This document shows, piece by piece, positions 33,501 to 45,800 of a stretch of 64,000 nucleotides of DNA (position 1 is the stretch's first letter; the number at the start of each line of letters is the position of its first letter). Under the pieces are notes generated by a model that ran no database searches, was not told the origin of the DNA, and saw only the letters and a list, made by a program, of their open reading frames with translations. The DNA is taken from contig ML976994.1 of the NCBI GenBank assembly GCA_010015675.1, positions 400,274-464,273 on the forward strand. The letters run 5' to 3'. This stretch comes from Byssothecium circinans (lineage: Eukaryota > Ascomycota > Dothideomycetes > Pleosporales > Massarinaceae). Position numbers and translations under genes: made by a program.

Positions 33501-36500
33501 ACTAGTAGCTAAGCCCTATTTAGATAATAATACGCTTTACTATAGGCTCTAGAGCCTAAGGCTAATCTTGATATTAAGCCATAAGATAAGGTGTAGACGG
33601 GTAGGCGTGCAAGTAGTGTCTAGGCATAAGTAGAAAAAAAGAAGGGCTAATACCTTAGTGCTATTTTCTTGCATAGTTATAGACGTGTAATAAGGGAGAC
33701 AGGCTTTAATATATATCTATTTTTAGTTTACTACTCTATGAACTCTATATTGCCTATGTAACAGGCTGTCCCTTATTACGCATGCTCTCTAAAGGAGCTG
33801 CTCTCTATCTCCCCCTTCGCCTTCTTTGATACGCTACGTATCTACATGTGAGGAGTCCTCTCTAGCATATTAAAAAGCTGCCCCTCCCCCCTCTTAGCGC
33901 TGGAAAGATCTAGGCGTCCCTTGGTTAAGTAGGAGGTTAAGTGTAAGTGAATTTTGTATTCTTTAGTAAGCGCTACGCGAAAAGGTGTAAAATGGCCTAA
34001 GAGTGCTTTTTTAGATGCCTACTAAAAATACTTTACGGGATTCCTATGTATAAATAGTAGAGCTAGGACTATAAGCATTTGCATAATTATATCCTACTAC
34101 CTAATAAAAGTGTGGCTAAGTCTTCTTATATATACTATATATATTTTAATTATAGGATGCGTATTTTAGATACTTTTAAGTTCATTAATTTAGTATACTA
34201 GAATTATTACTATAGTAGTATATTGTCTAACTTAAGATACTAAACGCTAATTTAATTAAGGCAAATAGTATAGTAGGTGAAACACCTTAGAAAAGCTATT
34301 CTATAAGAACTTCTTATTACTATTTAACCTTTAATTATGAACCTAAGTGTAGCTTATTACCCTTCCAGCTAAGCAACCTACTAAATTCTACAAACTATAT
34401 CAAACTTAGCCATATTAACTAGATTCTTAACCTTATATCACTAAATATAATATACTCTAGCCTAATTATAAGCTTAGTACTTAGTATTATAAGTGTAGAG
34501 TTATTTGTATTACGCCTACTAGACTTTACACGCTACTTAGTTTACATACACTAATTATTAGCCTTTATAGGCTCCTATATAGCATTATTAGTACCTCTTA
34601 CTCTTAATATTTTACTTAGTACGAATATTTAAATTATAACAGTTGACTAGCATTAAGGCAAATTTATACTAGTAAGCTTTATAGTAGTTTGTCTCTTAGT
34701 AATAACTATGCTAGTGCTTAAGGGTATCTTTTTAAAAGGGCGAATTATATCTCTTGCATAGTTATGCGACTAGTGCTATAGCCTATTCGCATAGTTTAGA
34801 GAATATTTATCTACTTTACAAGGTCTTGACAGTCGCGATCTAAAAAACCTACTAACTAAAAGAAGGAAAGCTAGCAAGTCCTTTGTAACTTTATAATTAC
34901 GTTAATTATCTGTTTAAGTTACTAAAGACTTACTTAATTAGATTTTATATTACATACACCTTTGTACGTTATTATTTATAAAGCTATCTAACATAGTTCA
35001 TACCTATAGCTAGATTTGCCTATTTAAAGGACTATGTAAATGAAAATAGTATCTAGAGGAACGCCGCGTTTATGTAATTAATGGTTAATATAATACACCT
35101 AGTTAACAAAATATTGCCTATAGGAGCTACTATAATAGATTATTATACAAATCTACGTTAACTTTAATCTTAGGAAGCACTAGCAACTCTCCTTAATTAT
35201 CGTTGGCATAGTAGCTAAGGATATCTTAAAAAGCTAAAGTTAAGCTTAACTAATACTAAGAAGATAGATGCATCTTATTTAGAGATTAGTATAGTCTAAA
35301 ATTAAAATTATACCCCTATCTTACTTGCCTACTTTTATTATCGCGCGCAATGTAATAAATGTTTACTTCGTAAGTTATAGGAGAATCTTTAGGGCGAATA
35401 GTATCTCTATAGGTCCATGTTAGATTATAGAGATAGTATAGTTGTGTGTTGCTATAGACTATGTCACTTCGTCTATTAGCTCCCTATTCTAAACGATTTA
35501 GAGTCCGTGTATTTAATAAAAGCAAAGGCGTGGTAGCTAGGCTTTACGCTAGCCACACTCTTAAAAGTAGTGTATTGTTATGATGTCTAGAGTACTATAC
35601 AAGGAAAAACACGCATTTAATAGAAAGTACAGCTCTAGCTACTAAGCTAAAAATAATAAGCCCTATGTCTTAATCTAATAACACCTAGCTAGTTATTATA
35701 ATGTATTATCGTTTAGTATTAGTTAGTACTAGAGTCGTCGCCAAGGAAAAGGCTAAGAGGGGGGAGGAAGGTATTTAAATGCATGGGCGTTTAGTTATAG
35801 ACAGCAATAAATCTGTAACTAGGGGCGGCGACTCTGCGGTTAATAGTAAGGTCATATTAAATAAGCTTACGACCTTAGGTATTAGACTTTTGTGCGTTGT
35901 ATTAATCCGCGTTTTATTTAATTGCGCTTAGTGCTTATTAGTATAATCTCTAACGGTAGTAGACAGAAGAATATGCCTGCAAGTACGGAATAAGAAAGGG
36001 AAAAAAACACGTAGCAAGCAATTACGTGGAAATGCATAGCTAAAAGGGTGTTGTTATTTATAGCTTTATAATTATTGCTACTTATAATCTTTATAATGCT
36101 ATGCAAGTGTGCAAGATTATAATTAGTAGCTTTATAAGGAGCATACGCTACGCCTCCCACGCCATGTCCTTAATGTCGCTTTCTGCGAAATAGTACGGCA
36201 AAGTTAATAAAGACAAATCTTAGTCCTAGGTAGTAATATTTTACGTGTAAATATAGCTTGTATTATAAAACTATTTTAAGAGTACTACTACTATTTCTGA
36301 TAGCTAGGTAGGATTACTTTTATTTCCCGTCTAACTTATTAGTATTAGGCTCTTTGAACTCTCTATAATCTTTTCTACGAACTTAAATAGCGTTTTATGC
36401 ATCTACACGCACTATGGCATTAATTTGTTAAGATATTGCTTTACCCATGTGATATTCTTAGTAAAATTATTAATGAGCTTTTCTACGCTTTTAAGCTTAT

Positions 36501-37989
36501 TCTCTATAACAGTCTAAAGTTTAAGCCTTTCTTTAATGATTAGATCCTATAGTTTTATGTTAGCAAGCCTTAACTATTCTATTTACGCGGCGTCGACCTA
36601 GTTATTTATCTAATGCGTGACTTCTTATGCGGGACTGTGCTACTAATTTAGGGGAAGGTAGTAGTTAGATTAGTTATAAGTAGTATCTTACGCCGTTTTA
36701 AAGATAAAGGCTAGATTAGCCTAGAACCTATAGTTAGTTATAGCGTTAAGGTGCTAATACAGCATTACCTTATTATGGTAGTTGTTATACGGCACAGACT
36801 CTATGTCGTCGCGCGCTATTTCTGACAGGTATTCAGGGCTATAGCGACAAAAATATCCCTCTTTAATAGCGTACGGTCGATAAGATAAGTTTGCACCAGC
36901 TAGAAAAATAGTAAACAGGTAGGTCCGCCTTGCTAGTATTACTAGTATAGAGCCTAAAACTATACGTTTTCATGTTCTTAAAACGCCGCACTAGCCACGC
37001 CTTTAACACAATATTTCTTTTACAAAAACGTTAGTAATTTTAGCCTATAATATCTCCTTATTAGTTATAGTAGTATACTAAAGAAGAAGAGGTAGTACTA
37101 CTAGAGCTTACTAGACTGCTAAATCGTAAAGCTATTAACTAGGACAAAGTTTAATTAGCCTATAATGCATGGCTGCAGACGGTATATAGACTAAAAAGTC
37201 TAGCTATACTCTTTATAAAGTAGCGTAATCTTCGTTAACAGAACAAATAGAATCTATAGTAGAATAAGTCTTTACTTAGCTAAAGAAGCCCTATTAGTCG
37301 TTTAGTGCACGTGGAACGTGTAGGAGTAGTTACGTAAGTGCTAACTACTTCTACATAGACTAAGGGAGAATGCAATCTATAGCGGCCTTAGTAATTAACG
37401 CAGTCCTATATATCGCGTAAAGTTAAAGTCTTTAAAGATCTAGACTTATATAGAGCCCCTTTCTAGTAGGGGAGATCCTATGCTTAAGTAAGTCTTAGTA
37501 AGTAATCACCTAAGGCTAGCTTACTAACATTTATTCTAGTATATATTAGAAGTAAGTAGATTTATTTATATAGCTATTATAATCCTTCTAATCTTGCAAG
37601 TTCTATGAATACTAAAGGGGTAGAAGGTTTACTTTAATTTCTATAAGACATAATTCTAGATGCATAGATAGCAAATTTTAAGTCTTGCTATTCCTATACT
37701 TTTTATAAAAATTCTAGTACTTCTACTCTACCTTTGGCTGCTTAGTCTGTCTAGACGTTCCATTAGCAAACGTCTAATTCATGACATAGCTTATTAATAT
37801 AAGATGTAGATACTTATCTATCTCTTAAACCTATAGCCCTTAGTCCGTATACCTATGATGTTAGGATCTCGCAACATAACCCCTATAGTAGTAGTAGGAG
37901 AGGAAGCTAATATGTAGCCTATAGTAAAGAGCGTAGTCTATTATAACCTAACAAATAAAAACTAAGTTATTTACTAGATATTACTATCT
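33501..37989. other. RIP-degraded sequence with minor inverted repeats
   Basis: It holds an inverted repeat (arms 33687-33706 and 33760-33779) and a second one (35731-35742 and 35824-35835). On the minus strand near 36660-36300 a Lys/Glu/Leu-rich frame looks coiled-coil-like (IEQLRLANIKLQDLIIKERL). An 80-codon minus-strand open stretch at 36160-35918 has no motif. I recognise no family. Confidence 0.4.
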
Positions 37990-38515
37990 TACTTTCACGT
38001 AATTAACACTACGCTTTAGACGCTCTAATATTATTATAACACTAATACATGGTTCACACAAAAGCATGCAAAGGTTCTAGAATACTTGCGAGTATAGATA
38101 ACTATATTAGAAGGCGAAGTTGAACGTAGGCGTAGACATAGTAAGGAGATAAATTAAAATAGTATTACGCTTAGTAGTAAGAATGTGATGCTGCATAGTA
38201 GTATAAATAGGCTTTCACGTAAAATAAAGAATCTTAAGAAGGCTAATAAGAATTTCTAGGAGCATAACTAAGATCTGTAACTACGTTACATAGAAGATAA
38301 AGCTTAGATAAACGCGGTAACTACTAAGCTCTGCAAATAGAAAGCAGAGGCTAAAGAGTTAAAGAAATAGTACGAAAACACGAAGATAGACCTTAATAAG
38401 GAGAGGGCCAAGAACGTTAACTACAAGAAAATAATTAACCTGCAGGAAGAAGACAGTATACCGAAGAAACAGTCTTATTAGCAGCGACATAGAGGGGAGT
38501 ACAACCTATAGTTTT
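37990..38515 (+). pseudogene. Degenerate coiled-coil protein fragment
   Basis: A plus-strand frame of about 170 codons reads TWFTQKHAKVLEYLR (from about 38048), then a long Lys/Glu/Asn-rich heptad-like region (RLSRKIKNLKKANKNF, KQKAEAKELKKQYENT), ending RHRGEYNL. Stops replace Gln codons. The strong charge pattern supports coding on this strand. No family can be given for a coiled coil alone. Confidence 0.45.
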
Positions 38516-41500
38516 AATATATAAGATAAATACTATTCTATATTAAGTCTCCTTTTCTTTTATAGTTTAAATACTAGCTCTTTTTATTAGCCTAAAAAAG
38601 CTAATATTTACTATACCTTTAAACAATGCAACTTCCGCATTAATTGCGAGCAGAATGAGGGATCGTGTTAGCTACACACCCTTAAAGGATAAGACCTAAA
38701 TATATCAGCCCTATTATAGAGCTCCTATAGCGTACTTGCCTAGGTTATTCTTTTAATAGATTAAACATTTTGTAATAAGAAAACATCTAACTTACTATTT
38801 TTCTCTAGTAAAGAGATTAAGTTTAATAACTTAACTATAAATGCCTTTAAGATAGTAACCTAACATAGTAGCTATTTTAGACTAATGTAATAATTATAAT
38901 TATACGCTACTTCTACTATTAGTATGTGATGGTGTTAACTTGCTAAAGGCGCAGCTTAAAGTTCTAACTTTCCGTAAGCTATCTAAAGGCGCTCACCTAT
39001 CTTAACCCACCTGTTAAATGCTAAGATAGATACATCTAATAAAGCTATATCGTTAAAATTAAATCTAGCTAGATTAAAATAATGTACGCCCTTAAGGGTC
39101 TCTAAGTTAAGTTAGCTAAGCTATAAACTACGCGTAAGGTATATGCCTTATATATTATTATCGTATAATGCTCCTACCTAATCCCTTCTACTAATACAAT
39201 GTTAGATAACAAAATCCTTAGCTAGTCATATAAAAAAAAAATAGAGTTCTCCTATAGCAAAACTTTAATTAGATTTAATGCATAAGGACATGGCTTCTAT
39301 AATTAAAAGATAGGCTTTATTAGCGCCTATAGAGTTCTTTTAATTAGAATGATAAGATTTGCATTTTTCCTTCTTACCTTTACTATAGCAAGGAAATAGT
39401 TCCGTCCCGTACCTAGGTATACTTTATGTATGCACTTATAATCTATCTTAGGATTTCGTAATTTAGGCTAAACTAGTCTTGGCATCAACGCCGTTGTAGA
39501 AAAAACCTAACGTTACGCATAGTCTAAATTATCTTTTAGTTTAATTAGCAAGGACTAGTAGACACGTGCTAAATGAAGTTTTTTACTTTAGTATTCTATA
39601 TTAATGTCTTCTAAAATTAGCTCTAACACTCGTAGAATAGAATCTAGAGAGAATGTTATTATATTTAAAAGCCTATTTAAGTCTATAGTTAACGTTGGGA
39701 GGTGATAAAGGATGCCATACGTATTTAAGCTCTCCTTGCCTATGCACTTTAATAGCTTAGGGGTATTTCCTTTTCTTTTTATAGATTCTATGGTTAACTA
39801 AGGATTCTGCCCTACTATTACCTAGTAGGGTACACCTAAGGTTAATAAGGTTAACGATTTTATTCAACATTACGGCGGGAATACGTTAGCTCTTAAACTT
39901 AGCCCTTCGCGCATTAGGTTATTTAAAAAACCGTAGGATACATCGCAGTACATCTACTACCTTAATTAGGCCAACGGCGAGCTTCGTTGAGAAGTCGCAT
40001 TCTACTGCAAATGCTACTCAGTGGGTGTATAATTCCAAAACACTATAGAAATGCGTTTACAGGATCTCCTTTATAAATGCATTATAGGTCTCTTGGCTAA
40101 CCTAGATCTAGAGAAGATATGGAAGATAACTACCACAATGTATAGAGATCTAAAGTACGTGCAAAAGAAAGAGAAAGTTGCTTTTAACATGTTTGTTGCA
40201 CTATATAAATTGTAAAGTCCTAAGCTAGAGATTTAGCCTTTAGGAATGTGTTTAATTATCTATATATTATGTGTGTATTTAATTAATTAAATAAGTTCGC
40301 TCTTTCTAATTACTACTATGTATGCTAAATTAGAATAGTAAACAATTATAGGTCTTTAATACTTTAACATTCTATTAATAGGCTCCTACGCCTTTGCAAA
40401 CTCTACTTTGTATTAAAAGGCTTAAAGTCTAGCTTAAGAAGTCTCATGTTCCTATTTATAATCTGTGCCATAGCTTAGTATATGTTTGTGCTATTAGCTA
40501 GGGATGTATAGACTGCTATGCTATTAGCTACTACTTCCTAGAATATATGTGAATACTTCTTAGAGACTGCGACCTTTCCCGTGCGTGTTTCTATTATGTT
40601 ACTTAAGATCTATAAGACATTAGGTGTACCTTCTATATCTATAAGCCTTGCACCTTTACGAGCTTAGGTGTGCTAGAACTTCTTAGAGTAGTTTTTATAG
40701 TATATGTAAATGTCTAACATCTACTTATTATTAGAGATAATGGGAAGGAGTTGATATACAAACATTTTCACCTATTAAAGTAGAGCGCCTTCCTAGTTAG
40801 TCTTTATAATAACTTAGTCTAAGGCTTCTCATATAAGGCTTATCCTTTTTTAAGGCTTTAGTTATAAATTCTTTAACTAAACTATGTTGCGTGTCGTTTG
40901 TTATAGACTATATAAGAATTATATCCTACGTCTTAATTAAGAAGTGATTCCCCTTATTAATTAAGTATTTAATGTAGGAAAGATAACTAAAAACACTAAT
41001 TCTAGTAGTAAACATAGCCACTATACTAAAGTCTTAAAGGTCTAGGTAAGCTCTATAGGGTCCTTCTATCAAAGTTAGCCTATAGTATAGTCTGCTATTT
41101 GCAACGAGCCTAAGCAAACTTCTAGTTATTCCATTCCTAGGTTGAATACGCAACTCAACATAGCCTAGCAGTGTAGCCTGTGCAATAGTAAATAGATGCC
41201 GTTGTAGGAAAGAGCGAACACTAAGGCTAGTAAAAGTAATATAGATATATTAACTAGGGAGACGCCTTTAGAGCTGTGTAGGAGAGACATCTACGTTAAG
41301 AAAATTACTAACTTATTATATAGTAACTAGCGTCTTTCCGTTACTCTAAACCTTATTCCTAAAAAATATAATATAGTATTAAACAGCGAGACTAGAAGAC
41401 TAAAAGGAGGTACATACAATAATTATAACTTTTGCTATAGGTTGAAAATTAGATTAATAGAACTAAAAAAGTGTACATATATAAGCTAGTATTAGAATAT

Positions 41501-41639
41501 GTATAGTGTAAATTACCTTATAGTATCGTCTCTTTACCACGCTAAGCAAGGTAAGACCTAGGAAGAGGAGGCTACAGCTCATCTAAAAGCATTAGGGGCC
41601 TATATATAATGCATAATAGGTTACTTACTAAAGTGCCTA
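38516..41639. other. RIP-degraded region, ambiguous frames on both strands
   Basis: Both strands carry long frames with sparse stops, so the coding strand is unclear. On plus, 39868-40215 reads HYGGNTLALKL and ends with EKVAFNMFVALYKL and TAA; the first motif resembles the GxPLAL motif of NB-ARC receptors. On minus, the overlapping frame is also coherent and continues to about 40950 and 39250. I cannot decide between them. Confidence 0.35.
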
Positions 41640-41923
41640 ATATATAGCTTAGTAAGTTTGTCTACTCCTGCTAGAAAAGCTCTAAGCTAGCATGCAGTAT
41701 CCCTTGTATAAAGATGACAGAAGCAATCATTATGTAATCTTTCTTTATACTTTATAAAGAGACACGTAGGCCCTTTACAATCAGGTCTACGTTTACAAGA
41801 AGTATAGCAAAATTCATTATATAAAGAGATATAGAGCGTACCCTTAAATCCTAACCTAATTTAACTCCCTATCCTATACATAAGCCATTTCTAGAAAGAA
41901 GGAGTAAGAAGAGAATTAAGTCA
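41640..41923 (+). pseudogene. Interrupted large ORF, 5' piece
   Basis: A plus-strand frame reads MQYPLYKDDRSNHYVIFLYT (from about 41693), then YNQVYVYKKYSKIHYIKRYR and ISRKKE up to the Gypsy target duplication. Joined to 53691 with one GTCA removed, it continues in frame as VTIRKLIYRNLADPNRDIL. The family is not recognised. Confidence 0.5.
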
Positions 41924-42146
41924 TGTGCCGTAGCATAGAGTAACTAATAGCTTAACCTATAGTCATAGGGTTAGGTTAGTATATAGTAGCTAGTTTTAAT
42001 ACCTACTAGGAGGGATAGAATGTTTACCACTACTCTTTAATTAGTATAGAAAAGAATACAATTACTTCAGCTACTAAATATGTTTTCCCTCTGTGAGTAT
42101 TCTATACCATGAGCCGAATTGGAGTTGTGTAAGCTACGCTGGCTTA
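41924..42146 (+). repeat. 5' LTR of the second Gypsy element
   Basis: 223 bp. It aligns without gaps to 53464-53686 with 21 differences by hand count, all transitions. Confidence 0.93.
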
Positions 42147-42509
42147 TTTAGAGGTCGTGCCTGGGCTCATATCTGCGATACGTCGTAGAGATGGCTACGT
42201 TTGCTTAGATTATAATAGTGGCCACTCGCCATAGCTAAAAAAAGTTTAGCAAGCAATAGTTACTAAAAGAATAAGAGATATATGGTACTAAGAGTATCTA
42301 TATAAGGCATCACACTAAAGCTAGAGAGTAGAAATATCGCGACGTTTAGCATTAATAACTAGAGGGGACGCTCACGCTAGGCCTAATTTTCATAATAAGA
42401 AAGTTTACCACTTCCGGCGCTAAGAGCCCCCTTAGTAAATAAGGATTTGGAATCTAACGCTGAGCTACATAGGAGCCTGCAATCACGCCAACGTGATAGA
42501 AACTAACTT

Positions 42510-42850
42510 TAGTGCAAAGCTAGGGAGCAGCACTACTAGAGAGCAACTAATACGCAAAGCTAGGGAGCAGCATACGTGTGCAAAGCTAGGGAGTAGCATA
42601 CAACCATAGCACGGCCAGGGAGCAGCTATAGGAGAGCGGCTGATAGTCTTAGTAACCTTTAGCTAATCTTAAAACTATGCTAGGGAGCAACTAACCTACT
42701 TTGTACAAGGCTAGAGAGTAGCATAAAATCATAGCACGGCCAAGGAGCAGCTATAGAAGGTGGCTAATTGTTTTAGTAACTTTCAACCACCTAAAAAACT
42801 ATTCAAGAACTACATAAACTAGCACTCATGGCTAGGGAGCATCAAGCGTG
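42510..42850 (+). repeat. Leader repeats upstream of gag
   Basis: At least eight copies of a GCTAGGGAGCAGC-like word (for example GCAAAGCTAGGGAGCAGCA near 42515, 42554 and 42580; CACGGCCAGGGAGCAGC near 42610; GGCTAGGGAGCATCAAG near 42827). A larger unit beginning ATAGCACGGCCARGGAGCAG is duplicated (about 42605-42670 and 42727-42790). A packaging or translation-leader role is possible but unproven. Confidence 0.85.
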
Positions 42851-45800
42851 ACGTTTATATTAGATCAAGAATTAGACAACGAATTAATAGGATATATACT
42901 GTAAACTAGAAGGATGTTAGAGGCACACCCCTATCTAGCACTTATTAAGCTAAAGCCCCTACAGAGCTATCTTGATATCTTTGAGGGGCATAATGTGTTA
43001 GAATAGCTAGAGGCGTACAACTATATAGCTTAGAACGTAGCGTAGATGGATGGGGATAGGCTGCAGATATTACTAGATTAGTGTTTAACAAAGATTAGGA
43101 AGATGGTAATACAGTTTCCCTAATTTATAAAGAATAACTAAGAAGGTGTCTAGAGTGAAATGAAGGATAACTAAGAAGACATAGATATAGGGCGACGCCA
43201 TAGTACTCGCGCGTACCTTAAGACCTACATTAATAAATACGTGAAACACCCGCCGCCTATTATAGAGTACTATACTAATATGTCCGTCTACCTTACTAAT
43301 TGCATTGCTGCTAGCCAGGTTATGGAACAGGAGAAAGGGTAGTATTACTTTTAAGGCCTTAGCTAGTAGGATAAGGAAATAGTGATATTCTACATGCTAG
43401 AATCTAGCTAGCTAAAAGGAGAGACTATTAACACCTATAACATGGATAAAATTCACAAATATGTAAAGAGCATAGTAAAGCAGAGTATTAGCTTCTACAA
43501 GCACTAAGAAAAAGAGAGTATTATTAAAGCATAGCAGCTTAAGAATATAGTTAAGGAGGAGATAGCCTACTAGCCTCTCGCGCACTAAGAGCTAACACGC
43601 CGTAATGAGCCGTCTTCGTTAAAGCTAGAAAAGCTATAATCCTTAGAGGTTAACCTAGACTTATAATATTTAGTTAACTAATTTAAGGGCCTAAATCTAG
43701 ACGCCACCTTAGTCTTCTAGCTTGCTAACTAAAGCCACGTTAAGCTATATCTTTAGGATCCTAAGAACTACGCCTACTTCCTAACTTATCTTATTAGTCC
43801 TCGTTATTAGCAAGAAAGGTTAAGCTAGCAAAATCGCTCACTATAGATAAATCAGAGGAACGATAGGTCATGGTCTATACAGAGGTAGAGCAACAATCAG
43901 CCCTAGCAAGCTTTATAGTGTTTTAGCTATAGGAGCACTAATCACGCTATTAAGGATTATACAGACCTGCTAGATATTCGCATGCATAGCTAGGCTCACG
44001 AAGTAGTTAAAGATAATAACTAATACTAGTACTATGGCCCACGCGATTTAGGATTCAGTTAGGTTAAAGGGGGACCTACAAGGCATGGTATCACACAGTA
44101 GCTAAAGAATACTATTTCTATTAAGTTTAGAGTCCTGATAAATGCTATTAAGTAATCCTTCCGCGAGGTATGCAAAGACTAGGCTGCGCGGCTACCTAAG
44201 AAGAGCAACTTTGTTAAAGTCGCAAACGTAGATGCCAGCTAGACGTAAGATAACGCAATAATGCTAATAACTAACTAGGATAAGTAATTCTTCTACCTAG
44301 TTAAGGAAGTCTTTAACCTTAATCTAGTAGATAGAAACTACATTATTCTCTAACTATAATATAAGGCGTCGCCCGCCCAGCGGCTAGCACCTAGAAATGA
44401 AGCTAGGCAGGCTCCTCTAGGCTCTACCCTGCAAACTTAAGTTAAAAGATATAAGTAATAAGAGCAGCGTTAGCACGCTAAGTAAGAAAGGGACCTATTA
44501 ATTAACTAAATCTAGCGTAGAATTAACTCTAACTTACTAGAAACCATCCAGCTATTTAAAGATAAAAGCTAACGGAATTCTCCCTTTAACTATACGAACC
44601 TACCTCACATTGCTAAAAGAGGAGTGCGGTTTATAGTAACTAATAAGGAATCTATTAAGAACGCTATTAATATAACTACTAACTAGACCCTCATTACCAC
44701 GCTGACCTAAGAAGTTAAGGGCCTTACTATTAGAAACCTTCTTACTCACTCTACTTTTAAAAAGCCTCTTTAGGAGCTACTATAGAAAAGAGCTTCTAAA
44801 GATGCTACTAAACCACACACATAGGCTGGATTCACTAAAACAAACATGGTTAAAACTTTCTTAAACATGACCATATATAATAGTTACTATAGTAATAACT
44901 CTAGATTTCTTCTTTAATTAGACGCTGCTAGGTGCACCTAGTAGCCTCTTATTAGATAAGATGTAACTAATATTACCTTAGCGACCACTACTAAGCCTAC
45001 TATAGGATGTAACGTAATCACGTACTATAGCTTGAATTCATTAAGGGCTACCTAAATTAATAGGACTAGTGACCCGTATAATAAAAACTAGGACTAACTA
45101 ACTAAGGATAACTGCTGCTAGCGTGATAGAGATAGTAGTTACGTTATCACGTTAAATAAGCTACTATAGGTGTGGGCCGCTATTAATAGTAATTAAGTTA
45201 AGTATCTTATTAACACTAGGTTAATAATTAACCTAATAAGAGAATTAGCTGTAAATGCCCTGCAACTCCTATATAAGGTTAGAGATGGGTCTAATAGTCT
45301 GATTATAGCTAACGGCTAATAAACTATATTTATGGGTACCATATTTAACGTCCCTATAACTATTAGCTTAGTGACGACGCTCACCCATTTCTAGCTCATT
45401 AAATACTTGAGTAGATCTGTCATCCTTAGGGTCCCCTAGTATGCCTTAACCTAGATATCCCTCTAGTTTAACACTATAGGAAGAATTAGCTACTAGATTA
45501 TTTCCTTAAAAGGAGACAATAATATTATGTTTATAGCTACCTAGCTAACTAGTTTAGCTCCCTACTATTAAATGCAGCTGCCAGCTAGTACGGTAATTAT
45601 TAGGCTAGTAAAAAGAGAGGGCCGCGCTTTAGTAGACGAACTTATAGAGCAAATAGGCTACCTATCATATAATATAGTGCATTTAAATGGGCCTAAAATC
45701 CTAGCGCTAAATTTTCACCTAAGCCTTCTAGCCTAGCTAGACTAGAAAGACCTTAGGGAATAGGCATGGATTGCTAGCGGGACAAACGGTAGCGATCTTA

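Noticed and set aside
35576..35823. Possible solo LTR (starts TGTTAT, contains a TATTTAAA box and AATAAA, ends near CTGTAACT)
   Set aside because: No matching second copy in the window, no target duplication, and the 3' end does not finish in CA.
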